Positions 16,959 to 27,946 of a stretch of 64,000 nucleotides of DNA are shown here, piece by piece; position 1 is the first letter of the stretch, and each line of letters opens with the position of its first letter. The stretch lies in NCBI RefSeq assembly GCF_001654495.1, contig NZ_CP015849.1:1-64000 (forward strand), given 5' to 3'. The position numbers were made by a program, and so were the translations under genes. Under the pieces are notes generated by a model, which saw only the letters and a program-made list of their open reading frames with translations, was not told the DNA's origin and did not search any database. Origin of the DNA: Streptomyces sp. SAT1 (GTDB taxonomy: Bacteria; Actinomycetota; Actinomycetes; Streptomycetales; Streptomycetaceae).

Positions 16959-19367
16959 TCAGTCCTCCTCGGGGTGGGTGCGGTCGTGGGCGGGCCGCGG
17001 GAGCGGGCCCTGTTTGCCGCGGGTGGCCGCCGCGCGCGAGGCGACCATGAGCTGGCCGAGGGCGAGCCCTCCGTCGTTGGGCGGCACCAGCCGGTGGCTC
17101 AGGACGGTGAAGCCGTCCGCGCGCAGTGCGTCCGCGCACGCCGTGCCGAGCAGGGCGTTGGCGAACACGCCGCCGCTGAGGGCCACCGTGTCGGGTCCGT
17201 GCCGTTCCCGGGCCGCCGCGCACAGGCGTCGTACGAGATCGGTGACCGCCCTGTGGAAGCGGGCCGCGATCAGTTCGACCGGTGTGCCGCGCCGCAGGTC
17301 GGCGACGGCGGCGGCCAGGACGGGCCCGGGGTCGGCGGTGAGCGGGTCGCCGGGTCCTTCGGCCAGACCGAAGGCGTAGGCGCCGGTGGTGTCACCGGCG
17401 CGGACGGCCGCCGCTTCCAGCTCCATGGCTGCCTGCGCCTCGTAGCGCGCGTGGTGGCAGATCCCGGTCAGCGAGGAGACCGCGTCGAAGAGCCGGCCCA
17501 TGCTGGAGGTGGGTACGCAGCACAGGTCGCGCTCCAACTGCACGGCGAGCGTCTTGAGTTCGGCGGGCGGGCAGGCGGCCGTACACGGCAGGTCGTCCGC
17601 CCAGGCAAGTCCCGCCGCCCGCAGATGGGACAGGGCCATGCGGTAAGGGCGCCGGACGGCGGCGTCACCGCCCGGCAGCGGTACGTAGCGCAGGTGGGCG
17701 AAGCGCCGGTACCCGTCGTAGTCGGCGAGCAGGACCTCACCGCCCCATACGGCGCCGTCGTCGCCGTACCCCGTGCCGTCGAAGGCGACGCCGATGACCG
17801 GGCTCCCGCCGTCGTGGCCGTTCTCGGCCAGTGCGGCGGCGATGTGGGCGTGGTGGTGCTGCACGGTGATCAACGGGCGTCCGGCGGTGGCCTGTCGGGC
17901 CCAGCTCCGCGAGCGGTAGCCGGGATGGCGGTCGGCGGCCAGCAGTGTGGGCCGGACTCCGGTGATCTCCTCCAGTTGCCGCTCGGCGCCCTCGAAGGCC
18001 GTCAGCGTCGCCAGGTCGTCCATGTCGCCCACATGCGCCGACAGCCAGGCGCGACGGCCCTCGCCGAGGCAGAAGGCGTTCTTGAGGTCCCCGCCGACGG
18101 CGAGGGCGGGCGGAACCGGCAGGGGCAGCCGCACGGGCAGCGGTGCGTAGCCGCGGGCACGGCGCACCGGCAGTTCCCGGCCGTCGAGCACCCGTACGAC
18201 CGAGTCGTCGCAGGGGACGTGGATGGGCCGGTCGTGCGTCAGCCAGGCGTCGGCGAGTCCCGCGAGGCGGCGCAGCGCCTCGCCGTCGTCGGTGATGACG
18301 GGCTCGCCCGCGAGGTTGCCGCTGGTCATGACCAGGGCGCGCGGCCCCGGCGGGTCGCCGGGCAGCCCGAACAGCAGGTGGTGCACCGGGGTGTAGGGCA
18401 GCATCACACCGAGATCGGCGCTGCCGGGGGCGACGTCGGCGGCGATGTCCCGCTCGGTGCCCTGTCTGCGGCGCAGCAGCACGATGGGGCGGCGGCCGCC
18501 GGTGAGCAGCTTGCGGGCGGCGGCGTCGGCGTGGACGAGGGCTTCGGCGTGGGCCAGGTCCGCCACCATCAGCGCGAACGGCTTGTCCCCGCGCCCCTTG
18601 CGCCGCCTGAGCGTTCGCACGCTGTCGGAGTTGCCCGCGTCGCAGGCCAGGTGGTAGCCGCCCAGTCCCTTGACGGCCACCACGGCGCCGTCGGCGAGCA
18701 GTCGGCGGGCCTCGGCCATCGGGTCGGCGTCGCCGCCGGGTGCCGTGCCGGTGTCCGGGGTGACGAGGCGGAGCCGGGGGCCGCAGTCGTGGCAGGCGAT
18801 GGGCTGGGCGTGGAAGCGCCGGTCGGCGGGGTCGCGGTACTCGTCGCGGCAGCGCGGGCACATGGGGAAGCCGGCCATCGTGGTCTGGGGCCGGTCGTAG
18901 GGCAGGCCCGTGACGATGGTGAAGCGGGGTCCGCAGTGGGTGCAGCTGATGAACGGGTGGCGGTGGCGCCGGTCGGCCGGGTCCTCCAGTTCGGACAGGC
19001 ACCGGTCGCAGGTCGCGGTGTCGGGTGCCACCAGTGTGCGCGCCGTGCTGCCGGGCCGGGAGGCGGTGATGGCGAACCCGGTCTCGCCCACCGCGGCGAC
19101 CGCCTCGTGGGAGACGGACTCCACGACGGCGAGGGGCGGCGCGTCGCGGGCCACCCGGTCGCAGAAGTCGGCGAGCGCCGTACCGCTGCCCTCCACCTCC
19201 GCGACCACCCCGTCGGCGGTGTTGGCGACATGCCCGGCCAGGCCCAGTTCGCCGGCGAGGACGTAGACGAACGGCCGGAACCCGACGCCCTGCACGGCTC
19301 CGCGCACCGTGACCCGGCGGCGCTGGAGGCCGGGTGCGACGGGTGCCGTGCCGGGGTGTCCTGTCAC
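16959..19367 (-). CDS. hypF: Carbamoyltransferase HypF
   Basis: An 802-residue enzyme that makes the cyanide precursor from carbamoyl phosphate and transfers it to HypE. Domains in order: acylphosphatase (about 12-95, [14 protein letters not shown]), two zinc-finger pairs (about 110-190, [30 protein letters not shown]), YrdC-like (about 200-380, [16 protein letters not shown]), and a Kae1-like carbamoyltransferase domain ([23 protein letters not shown]). The start is GTG at 19367 in a GTGA overlap with the hypB stop. All catalytic motifs look intact. Confidence 0.95.
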   Translation of the reverse strand: MTGHPGTAPVAPGLQRRRVTVRGAVQGVGFRPFVYVLAGELGLAGHVANTADGVVAEVEGSGTALADFCDRVARDAPPLAVVESVSHEAVAAVGETGFAITASRPGSTARTLVAPDTATCDRCLSELEDPADRRHRHPFISCTHCGPRFTIVTGLPYDRPQTTMAGFPMCPRCRDEYRDPADRRFHAQPIACHDCGPRLRLVTPDTGTAPGGDADPMAEARRLLADGAVVAVKGLGGYHLACDAGNSDSVRTLRRRKGRGDKPFALMVADLAHAEALVHADAAARKLLTGGRRPIVLLRRRQGTERDIAADVAPGSADLGVMLPYTPVHHLLFGLPGDPPGPRALVMTSGNLAGEPVITDDGEALRRLAGLADAWLTHDRPIHVPCDDSVVRVLDGRELPVRRARGYAPLPVRLPLPVPPALAVGGDLKNAFCLGEGRRAWLSAHVGDMDDLATLTAFEGAERQLEEITGVRPTLLAADRHPGYRSRSWARQATAGRPLITVQHHHAHIAAALAENGHDGGSPVIGVAFDGTGYGDDGAVWGGEVLLADYDGYRRFAHLRYVPLPGGDAAVRRPYRMALSHLRAAGLAWADDLPCTAACPPAELKTLAVQLERDLCCVPTSSMGRLFDAVSSLTGICHHARYEAQAAMELEAAAVRAGDTTGAYAFGLAEGPGDPLTADPGPVLAAAVADLRRGTPVELIAARFHRAVTDLVRRLCAAARERHGPDTVALSGGVFANALLGTACADALRADGFTVLSHRLVPPNDGGLALGQLMVASRAAATRGKQGPLPRPAHDRTHPEED

Positions 19368-20095
19368 GGGTGCGTCACGGCCGGGGCGTGGTGGCTGTGC
19401 GCGGTGCCGGTACGGGCCATGACCGGCCGGTGGACGGTGCCGCCCTCGGCGACCGCCAGCGCCCGTGCGGCCAGTTCGCCGACGCCCTGTCCGCGCCGGG
19501 CGGACGTGAACAGCACCTCCACGCCCGGGTTGACCTGCTGGACGTTGGTGAGGAAGGCGTTCTCCTGGAAGCCGGCGGCCTCGGCGAGGTCGCTCTTGGT
19601 CACCACGACGAGTTGGGCGAGTCCGAACGCGGTCGGGTACTTCAGCGGCTTGTCCTCGCCCTCGGTGACGGAGGCGAGCACCACCCGCAGGGACTCGCCC
19701 AGGTCGTAGGAGGCCGGGCAGACCAGGTTGCCGACGTTCTCGACGAACAGCAGCCGGGTGCCGTCGGGCAGCCAGCCGTCCAGGTGTGCGCGGAGCATGT
19801 CCGCCTCCAGGTGGCACAGACCGTCGGTGTGCACCTGTTTGACCGGCGCGCCCGACCGGGCCAGCCGTACGGCGTCGTTCTCGGTCGCCAGGTCCGCGGT
19901 GAGGGCGGCGACCGGGACGCCCGCGGTCCGGGCGTGCGCGAGCTCGGCCTCCAGCAGCGCGGTCTTGCCGCTGCCGGGGCTGGACAGCAGGTTGATCACC
20001 GTGGTGCCGCGGAGGGCCAGTTCGGCCCGCAGGTCCGCTGCTCGCTCGTCGTTCTTGACGAGGACGGCCTGCTGGAGATCGGCGACTTGGCACAT
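19364..20095 (-). CDS. hypB: Nickel-insertion GTPase HypB
   Basis: A 243-residue SIMIBI GTPase that delivers nickel with HypA. The P-loop is [14 protein letters not shown] (about residues 36-49), followed by [16 protein letters not shown] and the base-recognition motif VVTKSDLA. It lacks the long N-terminal histidine stretch found in some homologues, but its C-terminus is His-rich ([12 protein letters not shown]), a possible nickel store. ATG at 20095, 12 bp after hypA. Confidence 0.95.
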   Translation of the reverse strand: MCQVADLQQAVLVKNDERAADLRAELALRGTTVINLLSSPGSGKTALLEAELAHARTAGVPVAALTADLATENDAVRLARSGAPVKQVHTDGLCHLEADMLRAHLDGWLPDGTRLLFVENVGNLVCPASYDLGESLRVVLASVTEGEDKPLKYPTAFGLAQLVVVTKSDLAEAAGFQENAFLTNVQQVNPGVEVLFTSARRGQGVGELAARALAVAEGGTVHRPVMARTGTAHSHHAPAVTHP

Positions 20096-20107
20096 GGTCA
20101 GCTCTCC

Positions 20108-20488
20108 TCATGGGGCGATGCGGTTACCGGGGGGGTCGGTGCGGGCGGTCCATCGGACTTCGGCGATCTGCAGTTCCCGTCCGGACACCAGGTCGGCCGC
20201 GGAGCCCCGGCACCTCGGGCACCACAGGGACGGGGGCACGCCGGTGGCCCACTCGGTGTCGCAGCTCGCGCACCGCGCCCGCCCCGGCACCTGCTCGATG
20301 CACAGCCGGGCGCCCTCCAGCACCGTGCCGGCGGCGGCGAGCCCGAAGCTGAAGCGCAGTGCCTCCGGCACCACGCCCGCGAGTTCCCCGAGCCTCAGCG
20401 ACACCGACGAGGCGGCATCGTGTCCGTGTTCCGCCGCGGCTTCCTGGACCTGCTCCACCACGGCCATCGCGATCGACAACTCGTGCAT
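20108..20488 (-). CDS. hypA: Nickel chaperone HypA
   Basis: A 126-residue nickel metallochaperone. It begins [14 protein letters not shown]; His2 is the nickel ligand. The zinc site is a pair of CxxC motifs (CASCDTEW and CPRCRG). It hands nickel to HypB for the large hydrogenase subunit. It is second in the leftward maturation operon, 143 bp after the endopeptidase gene, an interval with no clear gene. Confidence 0.95.
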   Translation of the reverse strand: MHELSIAMAVVEQVQEAAAEHGHDAASSVSLRLGELAGVVPEALRFSFGLAAAGTVLEGARLCIEQVPGRARCASCDTEWATGVPPSLWCPRCRGSAADLVSGRELQIAEVRWTARTDPPGNRIAP

Positions 20489-20631
20489 GCGGATTCCCGG
20501 GGTGTGTGGGGCGGCCGGTGCCGGGCCGGCCTGCGTGCCATGAGGAGGAGGACCTGCGGAATCGTCCGGTGCGAGCGTCGGTGCCGGACCGTCAGGACAG
20601 GAACGTTACGACCCGTACGGCGGCTCGGTGC

Positions 20632-21171
20632 TCATGTGACACGCCGCACCGCCGATCGCTCCGGTCTGTCGCCGGTCCGCTCCGCCGGGCTTTCCAGCAG
20701 CAGGGCCAGCAGTTCGTCGACGGCCAGGAGCGCGGGTCCGACGGCGGCGGCGACCGGTGCGGACAGTCCCATGCGCTCGTCCAGCGTGGCCGGTTCGCAG
20801 CCCACGAGGAGGATCCGGCCCACCGGGCGGTGGACGCCGTTGGCGGTGGCGAGCTCGCCGAGGAGAGCCAGCACCGAACCGGGGTCCATGCCGTGCCCGT
20901 CGAGGCCGCTCCCCCGGGCCGGGGCGTCCGGGTCGTGCTCGATCCGGTAGACCGTCCCCGGCGGGCCGTCGCCGTGCATGGTGTCGATCAGCAGCAGGCC
21001 GTCGTAGCCGTCGAGGAGCCGGTAGGCCAGGTGCATGCCGCGGATGCCGGCGTCGACGAGTTCGACGCCCTCCGGCAGTGCGCCCCGGATCCGCAGCCGC
21101 CGCGCCACCTCGACGCCGAAGCCGTCGTCGCCGAGGAAGACGTTCCCGATGCCTGCCACGAGTACCCGCAC
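20632..21171 (-). CDS. Hydrogenase maturation endopeptidase
   Basis: A 179-residue nickel-sensing protease (HybD/HycI type) that cuts the C-terminal tail of HhyL once nickel is in place. The family start VAGIGNVFLGDDGFGVEVARRL is clear, with the Asp pair at 15-16 in the place of the usual acidic nickel ligand. LLIDTMHG and GHGMDP supply the other expected ligands. It is first in the hyp operon. Its substrate site, after H577 of HhyL, is in the divergent operon. Confidence 0.92.
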   Translation of the reverse strand: MRVLVAGIGNVFLGDDGFGVEVARRLRIRGALPEGVELVDAGIRGMHLAYRLLDGYDGLLLIDTMHGDGPPGTVYRIEHDPDAPARGSGLDGHGMDPGSVLALLGELATANGVHRPVGRILLVGCEPATLDERMGLSAPVAAAVGPALLAVDELLALLLESPAERTGDRPERSAVRRVT

Positions 21172-21498
21172 GTCTTGGCCACCTCCTGAGGACGACGACG
21201 CTCACGGCGGCCAGGATCCTCCGGGGCGGGGGTGCCGGCGCCTCCCACCACCTGGTTGCGCGCGGTCTTCACCCGTCTGCGCCGGGAAGAGTCGCGGGCG
21301 CCCGTGATCCGCGGTCCTGCGGCGTACGGCACGGGCCCTGTCCGGCAGCCGATCGCGGCACGCCGCGGCTCGCCCCCCGCCGCTCGCGCCGGTCGTTCCC
21401 CCGAACGGCTCAACGCGAAGACGCCGGAAGGGCGGGAACGCGTGAGCGGGGTGACCGTGGTGGAAGGAATGGCGCACGCACGGTGACGAGGAGGCGGG
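21172..21498. promoter_or_regulatory. Divergent promoter region of the hyp and hhy operons
   Basis: These 327 bp separate the leftward maturation operon from the rightward structural operon and must hold both promoters. I see no clear -35/-10 pair or strong palindrome and no convincing small gene. GAGGAGG (about 21488-21494) is the ribosome binding site of the next gene. Confidence 0.5.
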
Positions 21499-23079
21499 AT
21501 GGCGAAGGTTCCGGTCGAGGACGGTTGCGCGCGCACCGCCGCGACGACCGGCCCGGCTCTGCCGCCGGACCGGGCAGGACGCGACCTGGAACTGCTCGGC
21601 GCCGTCGCCGACGCCGTCCTCTACGAGGGGTACCTGCTCTACCCGTACCGCCGGTCCTCGCCCAAGAACCGGGTGCGGTGGCAGTTCGGCGTCCTCTTCC
21701 CCCGGGACTGGGTGGAGCGGGACGGCCCGGTCGGTCCCGGCATCTCCGGGTCCGCCGACTCCTGGTACCAGCAGACGGAGTGTCTGCTGCGCGTCGAGCG
21801 GCCCGGCGCGGTGGTGCGGGTGCGGGTGCGCTACCTCCAGTGGCAGCACAAGCAGGCCGAGGAGGTCGTCCGGGGAGAGCGCTGCCGTCCGGTCGCGTCG
21901 ATCCGCGCGGACGACGGCACGACGCATCTCACCTTCGACGAGGCGGTGCCGTGCGAACACGAGATCGTCGTCCCGCTCGACGACCTCCTGGGGCGCGAGA
22001 ACGTCTTCCCGGTGGGAGCGGCGGACGGCGAGGACGTCGAGTCGCTGCCCGGGGGCGCCGGACGGGTGGTGCGGCGGCGCGCAGCCGTCCAGGCGTCCAC
22101 CGGTGTCCGGGCCGAGCGGGTCGCCGACGGTGTCTGCCGGCTCCGGATCCGTACCGAGAACACGGGCCCCGCTCCGGTCGCGGGCGCGCCGCGCGGCGAG
22201 GCGCTGCGCACCGCGCTGATCGCCGCGCACACGCTCGTCGGCGGGGACGGTGTGCGGTTCGTCTCGCTGATCGACCCGCCGGAGGAACTGCGGCTCCACG
22301 CCGGCGAGTGCCGCAACGCGTTCACCTTCCCCGTGCTAGGCGGCGAGCCTCCCACGGCCGGTCGTCCTTCCCCGGATGTCGCGGGCACCGGAGCCGGAGA
22401 CGGGTCCACCGCGGGCGCCGTGCTGTCGGCGCCGATCATCCTCTCCGATCACCCGCAGGTGGCGCCGGAGAGTCCGGGTGACCTCCACGACGCCGCGGAG
22501 ATCGACGAGATCCTGACGCTGCGCACCCTGCTGCTGACCGACGAGGAGAAGCGCGAGGCGCGCGCCACCGACCCGCGTGCCGCCCGGATCCTCGACCGGG
22601 TCGAGACCATGCCGCCGGAGATCCTGACCCGGCTGCACGGCGCCATCCGCTCACTGGATCCGGCCCCGGCTCCGTCCGCGCCCGTGACCCGGCCGGTGAC
22701 CCCGGCCGGCCCGGCCGGTGCCCTCGCCGGCCGGCCGGTGTGGTGGCAGGAGGGTGCCGACGACGGGCTGTCGCCGACCACCGACACGGTTCTCGTCGAC
22801 GGCACGCCCGTGCGGGGTGGCAGCCGGGTGCGGCTGCGCCCGCGCGGCCGGGGCGCCGACGCCCAGGACATGTTCCTGGTCGGCCGTACCGCCGAGGTCG
22901 CGGCGGTCCTCCACGACGTGGACGGCAGCGTGCATCTCGCCGTCACGCTGGACGACGACCCGGCGGCGGAACTGAACAGCTGGTACGGCCGCTACCACCA
23001 CTTCCGGCCCGACGAGGTCGAGCCGCTCGGACCACTGGCCGACGGGCCGGGGAAAGGACGGCCCGATGGCTGCCCCTGA
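21499..23079 (+). CDS. Conserved protein of group 1h hydrogenase operons, function unknown
   Basis: A 526-residue soluble protein, first gene of the structural operon. I do not recognise a named enzyme family. The N-terminal half is beta-rich and starts with AVLYEGYLLYPYRRSSPKNR, then WQFGVLFPRDW. The middle has EIDEILTLRTLLLTDEEKREARATDPRAARILDRVE, a helical motif resembling regulators of degradation or assembly. The last 130 residues are Pro/Ala-rich, then basic. No signal peptide or membrane segment is seen. Position directly before hhySL suggests a dedicated accessory or assembly factor. The gene after it starts 14 bp before this one ends. Confidence 0.8.
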   Translation: MAKVPVEDGCARTAATTGPALPPDRAGRDLELLGAVADAVLYEGYLLYPYRRSSPKNRVRWQFGVLFPRDWVERDGPVGPGISGSADSWYQQTECLLRVERPGAVVRVRVRYLQWQHKQAEEVVRGERCRPVASIRADDGTTHLTFDEAVPCEHEIVVPLDDLLGRENVFPVGAADGEDVESLPGGAGRVVRRRAAVQASTGVRAERVADGVCRLRIRTENTGPAPVAGAPRGEALRTALIAAHTLVGGDGVRFVSLIDPPEELRLHAGECRNAFTFPVLGGEPPTAGRPSPDVAGTGAGDGSTAGAVLSAPIILSDHPQVAPESPGDLHDAAEIDEILTLRTLLLTDEEKREARATDPRAARILDRVETMPPEILTRLHGAIRSLDPAPAPSAPVTRPVTPAGPAGALAGRPVWWQEGADDGLSPTTDTVLVDGTPVRGGSRVRLRPRGRGADAQDMFLVGRTAEVAAVLHDVDGSVHLAVTLDDDPAAELNSWYGRYHHFRPDEVEPLGPLADGPGKGRPDGCP

Positions 23080-23280
23080 GACGCTGAAGCGCGATCACCG
23101 GACGGCGTGGCGGCTTCGGCAGGCCGAGCACCCGGGACGGGACCCGCGGCAGGCCGAGCAGGCCGCGGCGGTCCGTCCGCACCCCGGCGCGCCGGATCCG
23201 CCGCCCGCGCCCGCCCTCGTGGCACCGGTGCCCGCGGCCTGCGACCGGCGCCACGACCGACTGGAGCGGAGGCCCGGAGC

Positions 23281-23284
<4 letters not shown>
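23066..23284 (+). CDS. Small basic protein between the accessory gene and hhyS
   Basis: A 72-residue frame beginning MAAPETLKRDHRTAWRLRQAEHPGRD and ending in a Pro/Arg-rich tail. It overlaps the preceding gene by 14 bp and its stop overlaps the hhyS start (ATGA). This double coupling argues that it is translated. There is no membrane segment or Cys pair (one Cys only), so it is unlikely to carry Fe-S. Function unknown; perhaps a coupling or assembly peptide. Confidence 0.6.
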
Positions 23285-24369
<1,085 letters not shown>

Positions 24370-24424
24370 GACGGCGCGCCGCACCGACCGACGACCGCAC
24401 CGAGCAGCGAGGGCAGGAACACAC

Positions 24425-26224
24425 ATGACCACAACCGAGGACCGGGCCGGTACCGCCGGGCGGAAACCTCCGCAGATCGTGGACATGAACTGGGACCCGA
24501 TCACCCGGATCATCGGCAACCTCGGGATCTACACGAAGATCGACTTCGCCAACCGCGAGGTGGTGGAGTGCCGCAGCACCTCGTCGCTGTTCCGCGGCTA
24601 CTCGGTGTTCATGAAGGGCAAGGACCCGCGCGACGCCGGTTTCATCACCTCGCGCATCTGCGGCATCTGCGGCGACAACCACACGACGTGTTCCGACTAC
24701 GCCCAGCAGATGGCCTACGGCGTCAAGCCGCCGCCGCTGGCCGAGCACATCGTCAATCTCGGCGAAGCGGCCGAGTACATGTTCGACCACACCATCTTCC
24801 AGGACAATCTGGTCTTCGTGGACTTCTGCGAGGCGATGGTCAAGGCGACCAACCCCGGTGTCCTGGCGCGGGCGGAGCGCACCGAGGCACCGCGCGGCCA
24901 GTTGCACGGCTACCGGACGATCGCCGACATCATGCGGGCGTTCAACCCGTTCGAGGGCGAGGTCTACAAGGAAGCCCTGAAGATCAGCCGGGTCACCCGG
25001 GAGATGTTCTGCCTGATGGAGGGCCGGCACGTCCATCCGTCGACGCTCTATCCGGGCGGCGTCGGCACGATGCCGCAGCCCAGCACGTTCACCGACTACC
25101 TGTCCCGCCTGATGGGGGTCCTGGACTTCGTCAAGCAGGCCGTGGCGATGAACGACGACGTCTTCGACTTCTTCTACGAGGCCCTGCCCGGCTACGAGGA
25201 GGTCGGCCGCCGCCGCATCATGCTCGGCTGCTGGGGCGCGTGGCAGAACCCCGACGTCGTCGACTACCGCTACGAGACGATGAACGAGTGGGGCAAGGCG
25301 ATGTACGTCACCCCCGGCATCGTCGTCGACGGCAAGCTGGTCACCAACAACCTCGTCGACATCAACCTCGGCATGCGCATCCTGCTGGGCAGCTCCTACT
25401 ACGAGGACTGGGCCGGCCAGGAGCCGTTCGTCACCCACGACCCGCTCGGCAACCCCGTCGACATGCGCCACCCGTGGAACCAGACCACGGTGCCGCTGCC
25501 GCAGAAGCGGGACTTCGACTCCACCTACAGCTGGGTGATGAGCCCGCGGTGGTACGACAGCAGGAGCGGCGACCACCTGGCCCTGGACACCGGCGGCGGC
25601 CCGCTCGCCCGCCTGTGGTCGACCGCGCTGAACGGCCTGGTCGACACGCCGTACATCAAGGCCACCGGGCACAGCGTCCAGATCTCGCTGCCCCGGAGCG
25701 AGAAGCTTCCGGAGGCCACGCTGGAGTGGCGCATCCCGCAGTGGAGCAACACCATCGAGCGCAACCGCGCCCGTCCCTACTTCGTCGCCTACGCGGCCGC
25801 GATGGCGCTCCAGTTCCTGGAGGAGGCGATGGGGCTGGTGCGGACCGGGCAGACCAAGGTGTTCGAGAACTTCGAGGTGCCCGACGAGGCGATCGGCTGC
25901 GGCTTCCACGAGGCCGTGCGCGGGGTGCTCTCGCACCATCTGGTCATCAAGGACAAGAAGATCGCCAACTACCACCCGTATCCGCCGACCCCGTGGAACG
26001 CCAGCCCCCGCGACAGCTACGGCACTCCGGGGCCCTACGAGGACGCCGTCCAGGGCCAGCCGATCTTCGAGGAGAACGGTCCGGACGACTTCAAGGGCGT
26101 CGACATCATGCGCACCGTCCGCAGCTTCGACCCCTGTCTGCCCTGCGGGGTGCACATGTACCTCGGCAAGGGCAGGACGCTCACCACCCAGCACTCCCCC
26201 ATGTACGGCGCCTCCCATGGCTGA
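24425..26224 (+). CDS. hhyL: Group 1h [NiFe]-hydrogenase large subunit
   Basis: A 599-residue catalytic subunit holding the NiFe centre. The L1 motif is RICGICGDNH (Cys79, Cys82) and the L2 motif is DPCLPCGVH (Cys571, Cys574, His577). A 22-residue tail after H577 (MYLGKGRT...) is the piece removed by the endopeptidase after nickel insertion. RITRIIGN-type N-terminal features (WDPITRIIGNLGIYTKIDF) are present. With HhyS it oxidises H2 at atmospheric levels and feeds the respiratory chain, a role known for this group in sporulating Streptomyces and dormant mycobacteria. The end overlaps the next gene by 8 bp. Confidence 0.96.
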   Translation: MTTTEDRAGTAGRKPPQIVDMNWDPITRIIGNLGIYTKIDFANREVVECRSTSSLFRGYSVFMKGKDPRDAGFITSRICGICGDNHTTCSDYAQQMAYGVKPPPLAEHIVNLGEAAEYMFDHTIFQDNLVFVDFCEAMVKATNPGVLARAERTEAPRGQLHGYRTIADIMRAFNPFEGEVYKEALKISRVTREMFCLMEGRHVHPSTLYPGGVGTMPQPSTFTDYLSRLMGVLDFVKQAVAMNDDVFDFFYEALPGYEEVGRRRIMLGCWGAWQNPDVVDYRYETMNEWGKAMYVTPGIVVDGKLVTNNLVDINLGMRILLGSSYYEDWAGQEPFVTHDPLGNPVDMRHPWNQTTVPLPQKRDFDSTYSWVMSPRWYDSRSGDHLALDTGGGPLARLWSTALNGLVDTPYIKATGHSVQISLPRSEKLPEATLEWRIPQWSNTIERNRARPYFVAYAAAMALQFLEEAMGLVRTGQTKVFENFEVPDEAIGCGFHEAVRGVLSHHLVIKDKKIANYHPYPPTPWNASPRDSYGTPGPYEDAVQGQPIFEENGPDDFKGVDIMRTVRSFDPCLPCGVHMYLGKGRTLTTQHSPMYGASHG

Positions 26225-26786
26225 GCCGGTGCGCACGCCGCCGCGGCTCGGCGACGGCGAGGTCGCGGCACGGATCGCCCGCGTCGACGAGCTGCTGGAG
26301 AAGGTCGAGAACGCGCCCGGTCCCACGGCCCGCGCGGCCCTGGACGCCGTGCGCGCGCTCACCGAGGTGTACGGCGAGGCCCTGGCCCGGGTCCTGGGCC
26401 ACGCTGAACACGCGCTCACAGAGCAGCTGGCCGCGGACGAGCTGCTCGGTCATCTGCTGGTGCTGCACGGCATCCACCCGGAGCCGCCCGCGCGCCGGGC
26501 CGCCCGCGCCGTGGAGCGGCTGCGGCCGGTCCTGCAGGAGCGTGGCGGTGACGTGGAGCTGGTCGACGTCGACGAGCGGGCCGCCCGGGTCCGGCTGAAG
26601 ACCCCCGGCTGCAGCTCCGGCTGCGGCTCCGCGTCCACCGGCGTCGAGGAGGCCGTCCGGGAGGCCGTACTCGCGGCGGCACCGGAACTGACGGCGGTCG
26701 AGCCGGTGCCGGAGGCCGGTGCGGGCGCGTTCGTCCCCCTCGAGGCGCTGACGCGCCGGCCGGCCCAGCGCCAGGGCGTGTCGTGA
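26217..26786 (+). CDS. NifU-like C-terminal domain protein of the hydrogenase operon
   Basis: A 189-residue protein. The N-terminal 95 residues are helical and specific to hydrogenase operons; residues 96-175 form a NifU/Nfu-like domain ending RVRLKTPGCSSGCGSASTGVEEAV. NifU domains normally have CxxC to carry an Fe-S cluster, but here the cysteines are 132 and 136 (CxxxC). It probably loads or repairs clusters of HhyS. It overlaps hhyL by 8 bp and the next gene by 4 bp. Confidence 0.85.
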   Translation: MAEPVRTPPRLGDGEVAARIARVDELLEKVENAPGPTARAALDAVRALTEVYGEALARVLGHAEHALTEQLAADELLGHLLVLHGIHPEPPARRAARAVERLRPVLQERGGDVELVDVDERAARVRLKTPGCSSGCGSASTGVEEAVREAVLAAAPELTAVEPVPEAGAGAFVPLEALTRRPAQRQGVS

Positions 26787-27373
26787 CCGGCACGCTGGCC
26801 CGGCTCATCCGCTCGTCCGTCGACCGGCCCACCGGCGGCCCCGAGGAGCGCTGTGACCTGTGCGGCGAACCCGTCACCGCCGACCACCGCCATCTGTACG
26901 ACACCGACCGTGAGGAAACGCTGTGCGCGTGCCAGGCGTGCTCGCTGCTCTTCGCGGAGAAGGAGGCCGGTGACGGCCACTACCGGCTGATCCGGCGGCG
27001 GCGACTGCGGCTGCCGCCGGTCGAGACCGGGCCGCTCGGGGTGCCCGTGGGGCTGGCCTTCTTCGTGCCCCGGGCGGACGGCACCGTGTCGGCGCACTAC
27101 CCGAGCCCGGCAGGGGCCACCCGCTGGGAGGTGGACCCCGCGGCCTGGCGGCAGGCGGTCGCGCGGTGTACCGATCTCGCCTCCGTGGCACCCGAGGTGG
27201 AGGCGCTGCTGGTGAACACCGCCCGCGGGCTGCGCCACCACTGGATCGTGCCGGTCGACGACTGCTACCGGCTGGTCGCTCTGGTACGCCGGGAATGGCG
27301 GGGCCTGTCCGGCGGCGGCCGGGTCTGGCCCGCCGTCGAGCAGTTCTTCTCGGAGTTGACCGAACGGCCGTGA
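26783..27373 (+). CDS. DUF5947 family protein
   Basis: A 196-residue protein I assign to DUF5947, a family found with actinobacterial group 1h hydrogenases. An N-terminal zinc- or cluster-type cysteine set is visible: CDLCGE (24, 27) and LCACQAC (48, 50, 53). The rest is mixed alpha/beta with GVPVGLAFFVPRADG and VEALLVNTARG. Five cysteines suggest a rubredoxin-like site or zinc ribbon, so an electron-transfer or assembly role is inferred. The ATG overlaps the stop of the NifU-like gene. Confidence 0.82.
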   Translation: MTGTLARLIRSSVDRPTGGPEERCDLCGEPVTADHRHLYDTDREETLCACQACSLLFAEKEAGDGHYRLIRRRRLRLPPVETGPLGVPVGLAFFVPRADGTVSAHYPSPAGATRWEVDPAAWRQAVARCTDLASVAPEVEALLVNTARGLRHHWIVPVDDCYRLVALVRREWRGLSGGGRVWPAVEQFFSELTERP

Positions 27374-27439
27374 CGGAGCGGCGGCCCGCACGGCCCGCGG
27401 GCACCGGAGGCCGGGAGATCCGACAGGAAGGAACATGTC

Positions 27440-27646
27440 ATGGGCGAGATCAGGATCGGCAAGCCCGATGTGCGACCCGACACAGCCAGTCATGTCTCCG
27501 GTATCCGGCAGGGCAACGCGGGCCCGTACCGGAAGCAGCCCGGACACCACGAGGACGGCACCTCCGACGCGCGCAGGTCCACCGGGGTGCACTGGAAGCG
27601 GCACGACACGATCATGGAGGTCATGCCGGACCTCTCCCCGGGATGA
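27440..27646 (+). CDS. Small conserved hydrogenase-operon protein
   Basis: A 68-residue, hydrophilic protein beginning MGEIRIGKPDVRPDTASHVSG. GGAAGGAAC lies just before the ATG. Motifs include GIRQGNAGPYRKQPGHHEDG and RRSTGVHWKRHD; it is rich in His, Gly and Arg, without Cys or membrane segments, so it looks disordered. Placement within the hydrogenase operon, in line with DUF5947, supports a real gene. Function unknown. Confidence 0.7.
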   Translation: MGEIRIGKPDVRPDTASHVSGIRQGNAGPYRKQPGHHEDGTSDARRSTGVHWKRHDTIMEVMPDLSPG

Positions 27647-27713
27647 CCGGATGAGATGAGCGGCTGACCGGACACGGCACGGCGTCACAGACACGAGCGA
27701 GCAGGGAGAGGCG

Positions 27714-27863
27714 ATGACGGCCAAACGGATTCTGACGGCTGAGGCGGTGCTGCTGGGCGGCGCCCTCCTGGCCCTGCTGATCTCCGAGCTGCCGGGAGTG
27801 CGGCGTGAGCTGCGCATCTTCCGCATGGTCGGCTTCCGCGGCGCGGCCCGAGGCGCCCGCTAG
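27714..27863 (+). CDS. Single-pass small membrane protein (DUF6893-like)
   Basis: A 49-residue protein, below most gene-calling cutoffs. AGGGAGAG lies before the ATG. It consists of MTAKRILTAE, one hydrophobic helix (VLLGGALLALLISELPGV), and a basic tail RRELRIFRMVGFRG. The pattern resembles the DUF6893 small proteins of Streptomyces. It is the last gene before the operon terminator and could anchor or position the hydrogenase at the membrane; that is inference. Confidence 0.6.
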   Translation: MTAKRILTAEAVLLGGALLALLISELPGVRRELRIFRMVGFRGAARGAR

Positions 27864-27890
27864 CGGATCAGGTGCCGGTCGGTTCGGCCG

Positions 27891-27940
27891 GCCCGTGGGC
27901 CCGGGACACCGGGAGGTCCCGGTGTCCCGGGCCCACGGGC
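27891..27940. terminator. Very strong bidirectional terminator after the hydrogenase operon
   Basis: A perfect 23-bp stem (27891-27913 with 27918-27940) around the 4-base loop AGGT, between the convergent hydrogenase and SulP genes. It is the longest perfect stem I found in the window. Confidence 0.85.
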
Positions 27941-27946
27941 CGGTGC

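Noticed and set aside
16794..19709. A 971-codon open frame on the plus strand
   Set aside because: It is the antisense shadow of hypF and hypB; Gly/Arg/Val-rich composition without any domain, while the minus strand holds conserved motifs throughout.
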